A DNA stretch of 64,000 bases, taken from Puccinellia tenuiflora (taxonomy: Eukaryota; Streptophyta; Magnoliopsida; Poales; Poaceae). Positions within the stretch are counted from its first letter, which is position 1, and every line of letters starts with the position of its first letter. This document shows positions 9,534-19,610 of the stretch, piece after piece. The stretch covers positions 1,384,086 to 1,448,085 of the forward strand of contig QRDG01000534.1 in assembly GCA_012064385.1 (NCBI GenBank), written 5' to 3'. Under the pieces are notes generated by a model, which saw only the letters and a program-made list of their open reading frames with translations, had not been told where the DNA came from and made no database searches. A program made the position numbers and the translations under genes.

Positions 9534-12500
9534 ATGGCGGAGCTCGCGGTGGGGGCGGTGACCTCGTTGCTGGGCCTGATCCGCAACGAGGCGCTGCTGC
9601 TGGGAAACCTCGGGAGCGACGTGCAGTTCATCCGGGAGGAGATGGAGAGCATGAACAGCTTCCTCAAGCACCTGGCCAAGACGGCGCCGCGCGGCCCCAG
9701 CGGCGAGCACGACGAGCAGGTCCGCACGTGGATGAACCAGGTCCGGCTGCTCGCCCAGGACTGCAACAACTGCATCGACCTCTACCTGCAGAGAGGCAAC
9801 CCGGCGGCCCACCGCTACTACTCGTCGGGCATCCTCCTCCAGCGCCTCGTCTGCTGGGCTCCGTGGATGCTGGACAAGCTCCTCGCCCAGCACTACGCCG
9901 CCAACCAGCTGCGCGAGCTCAGGCGGCGGGCGCACGACGTCGGCCAGCGCCGCCTCCGGTATGGCGTCGAGGTCCCTAAGCAGCCAACCGGTACAGCAGA
10001 AGGAGCAACGACGGCGGCGGCCTCGTCGTCGACGCTCAAAGCTGCGGCGGAGGTGCCGGTAGCTGCTCCTCCTCCTGCTGCACAAGAAGACGATGAAGTA
10101 GAAGAAGACGAAGACCACAGTGATGGTGAAGGCAGGCAATATGACGGGTACGAAGCGGCCAAGACGGCGGTGGTTCGAAGAGCCCTAGAGCCTCGCTCCC
10201 TTGATGACTACTGTGCCGAGAAGATAGTCCAGTGGCTAGAAGCGGATGCCGCCAAGAGGGCATCAACGATACCATCAATCGCCATTGTTCCACCGGATCC
10301 TGAGGTCACTGGGGCCAATGCACGCGATGCTTTGGCTTTCGTGGCGAGCACCCGTTTCAAGCGCTCTGTCTGGATTAACCTACTCAATGTGCACAAGGAA
10401 TACTTGGAGGAGATACGATACAGGAGAATAAGACTCTTTCGTTTGTTCGTTCGTATGCCTTGCTCGGTAATGATAAGAAATCCCGCAAGACCCACAGACA
10501 TCCTCTGCTATATCCTGCGTGAATGCCAGGAGCAGAATAAGCAAAAGAAACATCATGGCGAGGTGCAGGAGCAAGATTTCAAGGATCAAGCCTACAAGGA
10601 CAGATCCAACATTCTCGGTGAAATCAGTGCAAAGTTCCAAGATGAAAAGATGGAGAAAAAGGTGGAAGAGATCGTGAGCAAGATCCAAGAAGTAGAGACC
10701 AGCCATCACCAAGAAGCAGTGAAATACAAGTCTGAAGATACAACCGATGGCACCGTGGAAACTACGTCTAATACCCTCTGGGCTAACAAACCCTTGGGCA
10801 TTCTCTTACAGGCGCTTCATTTTCTTCTCATAAAACCAGGAGAAACCTCTGATGGAAAAAGACTCCACGAAGTCACCGATAAGATATTATGGGACCATGA
10901 TAAGATTATCAAGGAGACGGCCAAGAAGCTTAAACAACATATAGAAGCAGTGGAACCTGACTTGGAGAAAAAAGATGCAGCTGATCCTGAACAGAAGGAA
11001 AAAGAAGAAGCCAAACCTGCGTTCCCAATTAGTCTCGATCCGTTCAGGTATGAACACATACTGCACAAGATGTTCCCAGCCAACGAGCCCCAGCAAGCCC
11101 AGGAAGCTACTACCTCTAGCAGTCCCGATGGTAGTCGAGCTGCCGCTGCTGATTCTGGAGCAACTGCTACTACCTCATTGGGAAATGGTGAGCTCAAAGA
11201 AATCATCCACAAGATTGTACATGGCATCCTGCAAGACATCCTAAAGGAGCAACAGCAGAAATTTCCGCAGCTGCCGGAAGCTACCAGCAAACCTGCAGCG
11301 AAGCAGGAGCAAGCCACACAATCTGAAAAGGGTGAATATGCCAGTGCAATCGAAGAAGCCAAGCAAAAGATTACACAGATCAAGTCGGAAATTAAGGAGC
11401 AGGTGATAATCCAAATGGTAATTGACAAGATTAAGACTGAAAAATTCTTTCAATCTGAAAAGACCTTGATTATCATTGAAGATGATGGTAACTATGTATC
11501 CGGTTGGGAGGAGATCAGAAATGCTTTGAACCAGCTGTTAAGCAAAGGTAGTGCAATGATTGTGACCACCCGGAACATTCAAAGGGCCAAAGAAATTTGC
11601 AATCCACCACGGGAGCCCATAAGCAATTCTATTGTTAGCTTGTACCATGATATTTTGCTCCAGTTTACAAGCCAGTCGGTGAAAGATGCCAGCCAGATTT
11701 TCCGTGACATACTGGATAAGTGTTATCCAAATGAGTTTTGCATGAAGATCTTCGCTCATGCCATTTACGCTAATCCCAACAGGAGCAATGAAGATCTGTG
11801 CAAGTTGCTTGGCTCCCTGGAATCACAAAAATATCTGGGTAGCATCAATGCTAAAAAGATGATCAAGTTCTCCTACAATGATCTCCGCAAAGAATACAAG
11901 GCCTGCTTGCTATACCTAGCAATCTACCCTCCAGGTTACCCCATCAGCCGGTCAACCTTAGTAGGACGATGGGTTGTAGAAGGGCTGATAGCTAAGGAAG
12001 AATGGCCTAATGCAGTGCATCATGCTGAGAGATGTTTTGAAGCTCTCGTCAATCGGTGGCTTGTCTATCCCAGTGATATTGGTGGTGTAGGAAAGGCAAA
12101 GAGCTGTGTTGTAGGTGATCTTGTTCACGAGTTCATTACCAAGATCGCCAAGAAAGAACACATTGTGGAACCACGCCTATCACATCATTTGGCTCGTCAT
12201 TTCTCCATTTTCAATGATGTCCGACTCCGTGGCTCGGATGGAATTGATACTTTCTTGAAAAAGCTCCGTGGATCATCTGAATTTTCAATGCTTAAGGTGC
12301 TAGATCTGGAAGGTTGTCATTGTTTCCAGAGAAACCAATACTATCTCAATGACATCTGCAGGAATATATTACTACTCAAGTATCTGAGTCTAAAAGGAAC
12401 AGATATTACCCAGCTACCCAGTAAGATCAACAATCTCTATGAGCTCGAGGTATTGGATATCCGGCAAACCATGGTGCCTGCATATGCAACAAGATCTCTG

Positions 12501-14150
12501 CTCCTCCTAAAGCTAAAGCGCCTACTAGCTGGCCATACTGATTTAAGTTCAAGAAATGGTGATACCGACAATTCAAAAAGGGACAAGATGCCACTATTCT
12601 CTTTCTTTCAAAGTAAGCAGGCGCCATTATTCTCTAGTGTCCAGGCTCCTCTCAAGATAAGAAAAATGGCAAACTTGGAGGTACTATCCAATGTGAAGGT
12701 TTCATGGACTGGCAAAGAGTTGAAAGACATTGGGAAGCTATGGAAGCTTAGGAAGCTTGGTGTGGTTATCGACGACAAGGAAAATCTACTCAATAATTTG
12801 CTTGTAGCAATAAGTGACCTATATGAGTCCCTCCGATCTCTATCAGTCTCTACTGTTCCCAGTACCATAAGAGAAGGCACTTCACCCAATGGACACTTAC
12901 TAAAGAATATTCGTCGTTACTTGAGATACCGTCCCAAGCTACTTGAGAGCCTAAGCATCCATGGTTCCACACATAATGGTCAGCTTCTTTCCATAGTAGC
13001 CGAAGGTCTTAGTAAACTTGCCAAGGTAACTCTGAGTAGCACCTCATTGAACCAAGACGATATGAAGGTTCTCAGTGAGCTGCCCAACTTACGGTATTTT
13101 AGGCTCAGATACAAAGGATATACAGCCGACAAGCTCACCTTTAAGCAGGATGGATTCAAAAATCTCAAATCCTTTCTTGTTGAAGGCTCCAACATGATGA
13201 TCATCGAATTTCAGAATGGAGCGGCTCCAGAGCTCGAGAAGATTGTATTGTCCTCCACCAACATAAAGTCTCTTTGTAGGGTCGGAGGCCTTCCCAAATT
13301 AAAAGAGCTTGAGTTGAAGAAGAACAGATTTCTTCTTTCAATGGGAGGAACTGATGAGAAATATACTCGTAGCAAGCTCACCTTCAAGAAGGATGAATTC
13401 CAACAGCTCAAGTACTTCCTTGTTGAGGGCCCCAACATGGAGACAGACATAACCTTTGAAGATAAAGGAGCTCTAGAGCTCGAGAAGGTTGTCTTGTCCT
13501 TCGCCAACATAATGTCTATTTCTGGGGCCAACAACCTTCTAAAGTTTAAGCATCTTGAGTTGAAGGGCAACAAGTCGCTGCTTCTTTCATCGCTTGAAAA
13601 TGCCAAAAAAATATCCAAGGTGATCCTTCATTCCACCTGGCTGGATCGTGCTAACCTACAAATTCTCGCCAAGAAACCAAGAATCCGCTGCCTGGTGCTC
13701 TCACAAAACTCTTATGATGAAAGCCAACTTATCTTCAACAACAATGATTTCCCCGAGCTCAACATTCTTATCATTGAGTGCTCTACCATCACCAACATCT
13801 CCTTCACCAACGGAACAGCTCCTAAACTTGAGAAGATTGTCTGGTCTTTCACCAAGATGAATTCTCTCTCGGGCATCACCAACCTTCCGAAGCTGAAGGA
13901 GCTCGAGTTTACTGGTGATTTTGTCCCTGATCAGGTGAGGGATAGCATCAAAGCACATACAAACCAACCTGTTCTTACCCTCAAGCAGCCGCAGCATCAA
14001 GACCAAGGAAATGGAAGGGTACAAGAAGATGACAACGATGGGAAGTTTTCAGCAGCATGCTCCTGGTTGTTGAAGAACAAGTACTGGCCTGCCGCAGGAC
14101 AAAACGAAGATTTCCTTGCAGACATCCTACATCCTTCCATCCATCCATGA
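9534..14150 (+). CDS. CC-NLR-like protein with degenerate nucleotide-binding site
   Basis: An uninterrupted 1538-codon frame. Residues 1-100 are an Rx-type coiled-coil domain (MAELAVGAVTSLLGLIRNE; AQDCNNCID in the EDVID position). Residues about 225-300 align in order with the start of an NB-ARC domain, but the P-loop position reads IAIVPPDPEVTGANARDA instead of GxxGxGKT. The RNBS-A-like stretch is VWINLLNVH. Next is a Lys/Glu-rich insertion of about 340 residues, then Walker-B-like TLIIIEDDG (about 643), RNBS-B-like SAMIVTTRN, RNBS-D-like CLLYLAIYP (about 791) and VGDLVHEFI in the MHD position (about 860). Residues about 915-1480 are leucine-rich repeats, including three related modules of about 72 residues (13110, 13375 and 13725 region). 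NLRs are cytosolic immune receptors. Loss of the P-loop suggests a helper-dependent, decoy or non-ATP-binding form (inference). The ATG at 9534 begins the CC domain. Confidence 0.9.
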   Translation: MAELAVGAVTSLLGLIRNEALLLGNLGSDVQFIREEMESMNSFLKHLAKTAPRGPSGEHDEQVRTWMNQVRLLAQDCNNCIDLYLQRGNPAAHRYYSSGILLQRLVCWAPWMLDKLLAQHYAANQLRELRRRAHDVGQRRLRYGVEVPKQPTGTAEGATTAAASSSTLKAAAEVPVAAPPPAAQEDDEVEEDEDHSDGEGRQYDGYEAAKTAVVRRALEPRSLDDYCAEKIVQWLEADAAKRASTIPSIAIVPPDPEVTGANARDALAFVASTRFKRSVWINLLNVHKEYLEEIRYRRIRLFRLFVRMPCSVMIRNPARPTDILCYILRECQEQNKQKKHHGEVQEQDFKDQAYKDRSNILGEISAKFQDEKMEKKVEEIVSKIQEVETSHHQEAVKYKSEDTTDGTVETTSNTLWANKPLGILLQALHFLLIKPGETSDGKRLHEVTDKILWDHDKIIKETAKKLKQHIEAVEPDLEKKDAADPEQKEKEEAKPAFPISLDPFRYEHILHKMFPANEPQQAQEATTSSSPDGSRAAAADSGATATTSLGNGELKEIIHKIVHGILQDILKEQQQKFPQLPEATSKPAAKQEQATQSEKGEYASAIEEAKQKITQIKSEIKEQVIIQMVIDKIKTEKFFQSEKTLIIIEDDGNYVSGWEEIRNALNQLLSKGSAMIVTTRNIQRAKEICNPPREPISNSIVSLYHDILLQFTSQSVKDASQIFRDILDKCYPNEFCMKIFAHAIYANPNRSNEDLCKLLGSLESQKYLGSINAKKMIKFSYNDLRKEYKACLLYLAIYPPGYPISRSTLVGRWVVEGLIAKEEWPNAVHHAERCFEALVNRWLVYPSDIGGVGKAKSCVVGDLVHEFITKIAKKEHIVEPRLSHHLARHFSIFNDVRLRGSDGIDTFLKKLRGSSEFSMLKVLDLEGCHCFQRNQYYLNDICRNILLLKYLSLKGTDITQLPSKINNLYELEVLDIRQTMVPAYATRSLLLLKLKRLLAGHTDLSSRNGDTDNSKRDKMPLFSFFQSKQAPLFSSVQAPLKIRKMANLEVLSNVKVSWTGKELKDIGKLWKLRKLGVVIDDKENLLNNLLVAISDLYESLRSLSVSTVPSTIREGTSPNGHLLKNIRRYLRYRPKLLESLSIHGSTHNGQLLSIVAEGLSKLAKVTLSSTSLNQDDMKVLSELPNLRYFRLRYKGYTADKLTFKQDGFKNLKSFLVEGSNMMIIEFQNGAAPELEKIVLSSTNIKSLCRVGGLPKLKELELKKNRFLLSMGGTDEKYTRSKLTFKKDEFQQLKYFLVEGPNMETDITFEDKGALELEKVVLSFANIMSISGANNLLKFKHLELKGNKSLLLSSLENAKKISKVILHSTWLDRANLQILAKKPRIRCLVLSQNSYDESQLIFNNNDFPELNILIIECSTITNISFTNGTAPKLEKIVWSFTKMNSLSGITNLPKLKELEFTGDFVPDQVRDSIKAHTNQPVLTLKQPQHQDQGNGRVQEDDNDGKFSAACSWLLKNKYWPAAGQNEDFLADILHPSIHP

Positions 14151-14225
14151 TCACCAGCTCCCAGGATGAATTTCATGCTTGCATTGTGTGCTGCAAGCTC
14201 GCTCCGTCGCACGATTTGACGATCG

Positions 14226-14310
14226 GTATGTATGTATGTATGTATGTATGTATGTATGTATGTATGTATGTATGTATGTATGTATGTATGTATGTATGTA
14301 TGTATGTATG
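14226..14310 (+). repeat. tetranucleotide microsatellite (GTAT)n
   Basis: About 21 uninterrupted GTAT copies lie 76 bp after the NLR stop codon, probably in its 3' UTR. Confidence 0.97.
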
Positions 14311-15174
14311 CGTGGTCTGTCCCTCTCAATTGTAAATATGTAATGCTCGTGTATCCCTGAATAATGTTGTGTGTGCGAGTCTGTCTATACATTAAATAAT
14401 TCCTAGCTTCCACCTGCTTAATTGCTCCATGTTGAATGATCTGTGTGCCACCAGATCAGTGCATAGCATGCTAGCAGATTGGAAGCTTGAGCACTGCAGC
14501 TTTGCAATATCCTACCCACTGCCGCGACACGATCCTACGTGCGCCGGGTAAGGATACGCCTTCGTACCCACTGCCGCGTCACGACCCCCATGCGCCGGGT
14601 ACGGTGTGCCTACGAGGGCACTTGAGCACTGCAGCTGTGCCCATCAATGCAAGCTATGCTCATGTATCGGATTGGATTTGTGTATATATGTCAGTATATG
14701 TGTGGATTTATTTCATCCCTCTGGAATCATCAGGGTGTGGTTTCATATAATCTAGTGCAAAAAATATTTCTTGTATATACTTAACTAGCAAACATGCCCG
14801 TGCGTTGCAACGGGATAGAAAAAACTCTACGTCGCGGAGGTGCAAAGTAAGTTCACGGCGGTGTGTCGCATAAACCTGCCAGCTTCAACGTACCCACGGC
14901 GTGCTCCGGGGTTGGGCGCGCCGACACTGCCTCAATTGACCTCCGCTTCAACCAGACCACTCGGTACACATGCGTCATCGCTAGTAGAGCCACACGCCGC
15001 CATCACCACCTCACCCACTCGCGAAGGCCTTCACCCCCTCGGGGTCGGGGGTTAGGTGGATGCGGACTTGTGTCCGGATATTGGGAGTGCAATGGTTTCG
15101 ATGGTTCTAGCATTGCCTTCAGGTGATCAATCAAATATCCTGTTGGAGTGGATGTTGAAAGCAAACATATCCTA
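14311..15174. other. non-coding spacer with a 52-bp tandem duplication and a repeat-like motif
   Basis: No gene is seen. TACCCACTGCCGCG begins two ~52-bp units at 14513 and 14565. Around 14790-14815 the sequence ATGCCCGTGCGTTGCAACGG is a motif I recognise as very common in grass genomes, probably a transposon end, but its class is unresolved. Confidence 0.5.
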
Positions 15175-15501
15175 AGGGCGTCTCCAATGGAGAAATAGCA
15201 GTCGGCCATAGGGGATAAAGTGAGCTTATGGCCGGGTCTTAAACATTGCAGCACTCGGCCATAGTAGAAAAATTGTTAAGGTCGCCCACACGGGTATAGC
15301 CGGGTCATAAGAAATAAAATAAGTTTTTGGTCTGCTCTCCCTGTATTGCAAGCTTTTAGCTGGTGGACATCTTGGCTATGGGTCCCAGCTTAAAGCCCAA
15401 GATGACTTTAACCATTGGAGAGATTTTAGTTGGCTATAAGAAATTGAGTGGGGCCCAGCTTATATATGGCATTCTTAAGACATAAACATTGGAGACGCCC
15501 T
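15175..15501. mobile_element. MITE-like element with AGGGCGTCTCCAATG inverted ends
   Basis: The left end AGGGCGTCTCCAATG and right end CATTGGAGACGCCCT are inverted repeats flanked by TA on both sides (15173-15174, 15502-15503). The 327-bp interior has no ORF. TA flanks suggest a mariner-type MITE, but TAA/TTA would also fit PIF/Harbinger, so the superfamily is open. Confidence 0.75.
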
Positions 15502-15710
15502 TATGAACGTTCTCCTGTTAAAAAAAGAACAGCAAGCAAACAATTCGTTCATTATGCATCAATCACATGAAACGAAGTACCGACAGACCGCGACGATTGT
15601 ATTCCCCCTTTTTTTCTTTGCTTCGTCTCCTTTTTCCAGTGTGTGGTGCAGCGGGCCCCACTCAAAATGGAAGCCTAGCTAACACAGCGGGAGGGACGCG
15701 AAAAATCACT

Positions 15711-16096
15711 TTGTAGCCTGGGCTACATATAGCCCGGTTTTTGAATTTTTTTAAATCACCATTTTAAAGTTTCAAAAAAATCCGGGAAAAATCGTAGATG
15801 TTGACAATGACATGTTCTATGGTTTTGCGAATTTTCAACTCGAAATAGTTTGTATTCCGGCCTACACGAAAATGACAAATCCTGACAAATATGAAAGTTT
15901 TTTAATATGTCACTGTTCACCATCCCAGATCTAGAATTTTGTCATTTTACACAGCACAAAATACAGAATATTTCGCATTTATTTTTGCACACTGGTAGAA
16001 GTCATCATCATCTACACCTAGGATTTGTTTCAGAATTTTTCGAAACTTAAAACTGTAGATTTTGAATTTTCAAAATACCGGGCTACATGTAGGGGG
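15711..16096. repeat. probable small DNA element with inverted ends
   Basis: The left end TTGTAGCCTGGGCTACATAT and the right end ACCGGGCTACATGTAGG are related inverted sequences about 370 bp apart around an AT-rich interior. No clean target duplication was found, so the class is uncertain. Confidence 0.45.
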
Positions 16097-16734
16097 CATA
16101 TTTGTTAGCCAGAAGCTTGGCACGTCCGAGGCTGAACCGGGAAACAGCCCAGATCTGGGTAGAAAACACCCCGTTTCGTCGTGTCTCCATGAAATTTCCT
16201 TTTCCGCCGGTTGGCCTAGAAATATCAAATATGCCAGTTTTTCCCGGTTCGTCTGGTATGTGCCGAGAATAAGACTGGTTTTTCCCGTTCGCCTTGACTG
16301 AGGCCGGTTTTCCGGTCGTGTTGGGCCATTTCCAGCTTGGTACGCGGCACACGTGTAAATTGTGAATCTTCGCTACTCAACAATTGAGGAGCCGAAGGCT
16401 CCACCGGGCATTGCTCCGCTGCTGCCGCCGCCCATGACGAATGGCGCAGGCTGCTTGATGACTATGACCATCAATTTAATTGCTACATTACATGATGATT
16501 CCATATTGTCCAGCATGGAATTCTACAGCGTAGGGGTAAATATTAGTGGGAGGTGGGCCTATGCTAAGACCCTTCGTTTAAGTGGTTACATGTGAGTGTG
16601 CCAACGCAATTACACAATCACTCTTAAATGCATGAGAAAAGTTATAACAGATATTCAGATGAGCCTAGCATACATTACTTCCACTTCTCCACCACTTCTC
16701 TGATGCACATTCAAGGGCGTGTCGACGAGGTTTG
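16097..16734. other. non-coding or unrecognised sequence
   Basis: No convincing gene is seen. The segment around 16537-16590 (AATATTAGTGGGAGG ... TTCGTTTAAGTGGTTACATG) recurs at about 32087-32130, on the far side of CACTA-1. Confidence 0.4.
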
Positions 16735-17326
16735 ATGAAGCGATGTAATATGTTGTTTTCAATTGGAGTTGCTTTCTTCGCCGACAGTCTCTTAAGCAGT
16801 GTTTTGGGGATGGTCATCATGTACCTCGACTCCGTCTTGGCGGCCGGTATGTTCGGCGCTACCCTCGCCCAGCACCGGCAAAGTAATAGCAGTGAGACGG
16901 ACATGCTTTTCGCCGTCGCCAACGCCCATGTCCACAAGAAGCGGAACAGGCTGGGTGCGAACTTCCTGCTAGGCCTCCTGGCCCTAGGCTATGCCCCCCG
17001 CTTGGTTTGGTTGATGCTCGCACACAGCCCCGCGATAGATGTCGCCGTAAGCCTCTTGGGAGCCATTGCCTTCCTCCAGTGCATCCACATCACCTTTGTG
17101 GTCGGCTGGTTGAACGCGTTTTGGTTCTCACTTGGTTACTCGCTGTTGCGGTACTGTGTTATGGCTCTATGTTTTGGCGTCCGTTGTGTTCCTTGGCTAC
17201 TACCTCCAGATTCATGTGTTAGCTCCTTTTTTAATTAGTGAGTTTAAGTTTCTCGTTGGCTTTGATGAAGTCATAAAACTTGCTTTGTTTTTTTATGCAG
17301 GGCATCTCCACCGACGTACCATGGTT
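16735..17326 (+). pseudogene. hydrophobic membrane-protein gene fragment interrupted by CACTA-1
   Basis: From the ATG at 16735 a frame of about 167 residues runs to 17238 with three or four hydrophobic segments (MLFSIGVAFFADSLLSSVLG; FLLGLLALGYAPRLVWLMLA; VAVSLLGAIAFLQCIHITFV). I do not recognise the family. After about 17130 the hydrophobic pattern moves to another frame (VLWLYVLASVVFLGYYLQI), which suggests a one-base frameshift. A possible acceptor (TTTTTTTATGCAG) precedes 17301, and CACTA-1 enters at 17327. The 3' continuation after 31412 gives only a short frame. Confidence 0.5.
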
Positions 17327-17339
17327 CACTACGGGAAAA

Positions 17340-18090
17340 TTCATCTCCGCCGAGTGGTCCGGCCTTCGCCGGGTGCCAAAACGCGGGGCACCTCGGCGAA
17401 GAGGCCCTAAGCCGGTGCAGGGAAAATAACACTCGGCGAAGATAGGAACTCTCGGCGAAGGAGATCTTTGCCGAGAGGGTACAGAAAATGCACTCGGCGA
17501 AGACAAGTCCGTCGGCAACGACGCAGAAAAGCACTCGGCAAACATGACCTCTCGGCGAATAGCCCCGCCACGTGGCACCTGACAATCGGCCCCACGAGCG
17601 CCGTGGCGGACCTTCTCTTCGCCGAGCTGGACATTTTCTTCGCCGGCCCAACCGCTCGGCAAAGTCTGCGCGCGAAACTATTCCGTTTTGCCGCCATTTT
17701 CGCCGAGCTCTTTGCCGAGTATGGCGTCGGGAGCCACTCGGCAAAGAAAGCGCGCGCAATTATTTTTGGTTGGCGCCAAAATTAAGCCCTCTTTGCCGAG
17801 TGTGTCGGTGCAAAGCACTCGGCAAAGGGTAGGGCGGGAAATAAATTTTTGGGCCGCGCCATTTCTTCGCCGGGTGGGCGTCTTCACCGAGCAACCCTCT
17901 CGGCAAAGACGGTGCGCGGGAAAAAAAATTTCGCCCGCGCCAAATCTTCGCCGAGATTACGTCTGGGCCGAGTGCCCTGTCTCGGCAACGACGGTGCGCG
18001 GGAAATAATTCGGCCCGCCGCGCCAAAACGTCGCCGAGATGTCCTCTTTGCCGAGTGCCCCACTCGGCAAAGTTTGCATTTTTCCCTCTC
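17340..18090. repeat. CACTA-1 left subterminal repeats
   Basis: Many copies of CTCGGCGAA / TTTGCCGAG lie in both orientations, often as adjacent inverted pairs. All ORFs here follow from the repeat and are not considered genes. Confidence 0.9.
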
Positions 18091-18111
18091 TTTCTGGCGC
18101 CGGTTCTCACC

Positions 18112-18119
18112 TATAAATA
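18112..18119 (+). promoter_or_regulatory. TATA box upstream of hairpin
   Basis: TATAAATA lies at the inner edge of the subterminal repeats, 58 bp before the 18177-18277 hairpin. This spacing would place the hairpin near the start of a Pol II transcript. Confidence 0.65.
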
Positions 18120-18176
18120 GACCCCATTCACACAGATTGCTCACTCACCTCACTCACCTCTTATACAGCTGAAACA

Positions 18177-18277
18177 CAAAACATCCGGTCTCCCTAGCTG
18201 CGCCCAACAGTGAATGCAAAGGCGTTCGACCGTTAATATCACTGTTGGGCTGTAGCTAGGGGAAACCTGGTGTTTTG
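18177..18277 (+). ncRNA. miRNA-like hairpin in CACTA-1
   Basis: The arms of about 38 nt are CAAAACATCCGGTCTCCC onward and the complement of GGGGAAACCTGGTGTTTTG; the inner part pairs GCCCAACAGTGA with TCACTGTTGGGC. The loop is about 25 nt and a few bulges interrupt the stem. It is preceded by a TATA box and flanked by direct copies of CACTCACCTCT-(T/C)-ATACAGCTG (about 18152 and 18325). Its shape fits a plant miRNA precursor. Expression and processing are unknown. Confidence 0.6.
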
Positions 18278-18345
18278 TTTCGTAGATAGTCGTCGTAGCG
18301 CGTTCTCTTTGCCCGGTTATTCACTCACCTCTCATACAGCTGTGA

Positions 18346-19257
18346 TTATGCTCTTCAGCTACCTTCTTATGCTTCTTTGTCCAATCAGGTGTGATGTCGT
18401 ATAACCAGAAGAGGCACTGAGAGAACAGAAGAGATGTGAAAAAGAAGATGCTGAAATGAAGACACTTGCCACAACTCAAGTCAAGAGAATGAATCAGATA
18501 AACTAGGAAAAGCTAGGGTTTTCTCAAGAGTTGCAAGAGTTCAGCTCTTCCAGGTGGAAACTCTCATTCCGGATGGAACCGATGGGATCATGTGATAACA
18601 TGTGCCCAAATTGGGTTCCTTATGTTCACATGGCCCACCATGTGAACATAAAAGGCAAGAAGAAGAAACACTAAAAGAACAGAAGCGTCGTGAAAAGGAA
18701 GAAGCTGAAACGAGGAAACAACATAAAATAACGTTCCCAGTTTCGGTATCCACTAATGAAATTACTACTGAATTCTAGGACAAGATTTGGTTTCTTTCTT
18801 CGCAAGAATGCCACCTGATAGATTACCCTCTTCGGTACGGCAAACATGCTTCCCCATATTTGTGTGATTATGCTCTTCAGCTACTTTCTTATGCTTCTTT
18901 GTCCAATCAGGTGTGATGTCGTATAACCAGAAGAGGCACTGAGAGAACAGAAGAGATGTGAAAAAGAAGATGCTGAAATGAAGACACTTGCCACAACTCA
19001 AGTCAAGAGAATGAATCAGATAAACTAGGAAAAGCTAGGGTTTTCTCAAGAGTTGCAAGAGTTCAGCTCTTCCAGGTGGAAACTCTCATTCCGGATGGAA
19101 CCGATGGGATCATGTGATAACATGTGCCCAAATTGGGTTCCTTATGTTCACATGGCCCACCATGTGAACATAAAAGGCAAGAAGAAGAAACACTAAAAGA
19201 ACAGAAGCGTCGTGAAAAGGAAGAAGCTGAAACGAGGAAACAACATAAAATAACAGG
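18346..19257 (+). repeat. two-copy tandem duplication, ~521-bp period
   Basis: The block from TATGCTCTTCAGCTAC at about 18346 recurs from about 18867 almost unchanged, including a short palindrome TTATGTTCACATGG ... CCATGTGAACATAA. A third, partial copy begins near 20630 and leads into the 355-bp array. Confidence 0.85.
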
Positions 19258-19315
19258 CTATATGTGCGTTTTTATTGTACCTAGTGACTAACCTGTGGAT
19301 GAGGTGGGAGTGCAG

Positions 19316-19508
19316 ATCTAACAGCTCACAAGCCCTCAAAAGAAACACACCCCTGGTCCAACGGCTCACAAGCACTCGAAGGAAACACACGATCCGTGTG
19401 CTTCCGATCAAACGGCTAACAAGCGCTCGAAGGAAACACACGATCCGTTTGCTTCCGATCCAACGGCTCACAAGCGCTCGAAGGAAACACACAATCCGTG
19501 TGCTTGTT
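19316..19508 (+). promoter_or_regulatory. four ~52-bp upstream repeats with inner palindrome
   Basis: Four units contain AACGGCTCACAAGCGCTCGA or variants. Three carry the partial palindrome CACACGATCCGTGTG or a variant of it. They stop about 10 bp before a TATA-like sequence at 19519 and about 100 bp before the small ORF. The position suggests an upstream regulatory array or protein-binding sites. Confidence 0.55.
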
Positions 19509-19518
19509 CCTAATTGGG

Positions 19519-19527
19519 CATAAATAC
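19519..19527 (+). promoter_or_regulatory. TATA-like box of the small CACTA-1 ORF
   Basis: CATAAATAC lies 84-92 bp upstream of the ATG at 19611 and directly after the repeat array. Confidence 0.5.
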
Positions 19528-19610
19528 CCACGACCTCATCCCCGGTTCGAGCCAACCCGTCGCCCTGTCTCTCCTCCACGCACTGCTTCTCCTCCGCGCT
19601 GGCCTTTCCG

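Noticed and set aside
9423..10139. 238-aa minus-strand ORF overlapping the NLR 5' end
   Set aside because: It lies antisense to the GC-rich coiled-coil coding sequence; Arg/Val-rich composition is typical of a shadow frame.
13997..14413. 138-aa minus-strand ORF with YIHT repeats
   Set aside because: It is a direct translation of the GTAT microsatellite.
17340..18110. Several ORFs over 100 aa on both strands at the CACTA-1 left end
   Set aside because: They follow the CTCGGCGAAG subterminal repeats; composition mirrors the repeat and no domain is seen. The same applies to 30513-31407.
18177..18277. Identification as miR820
   Set aside because: Although miR820 is CACTA-borne in rice, I see no match between its remembered sequence type and either arm.
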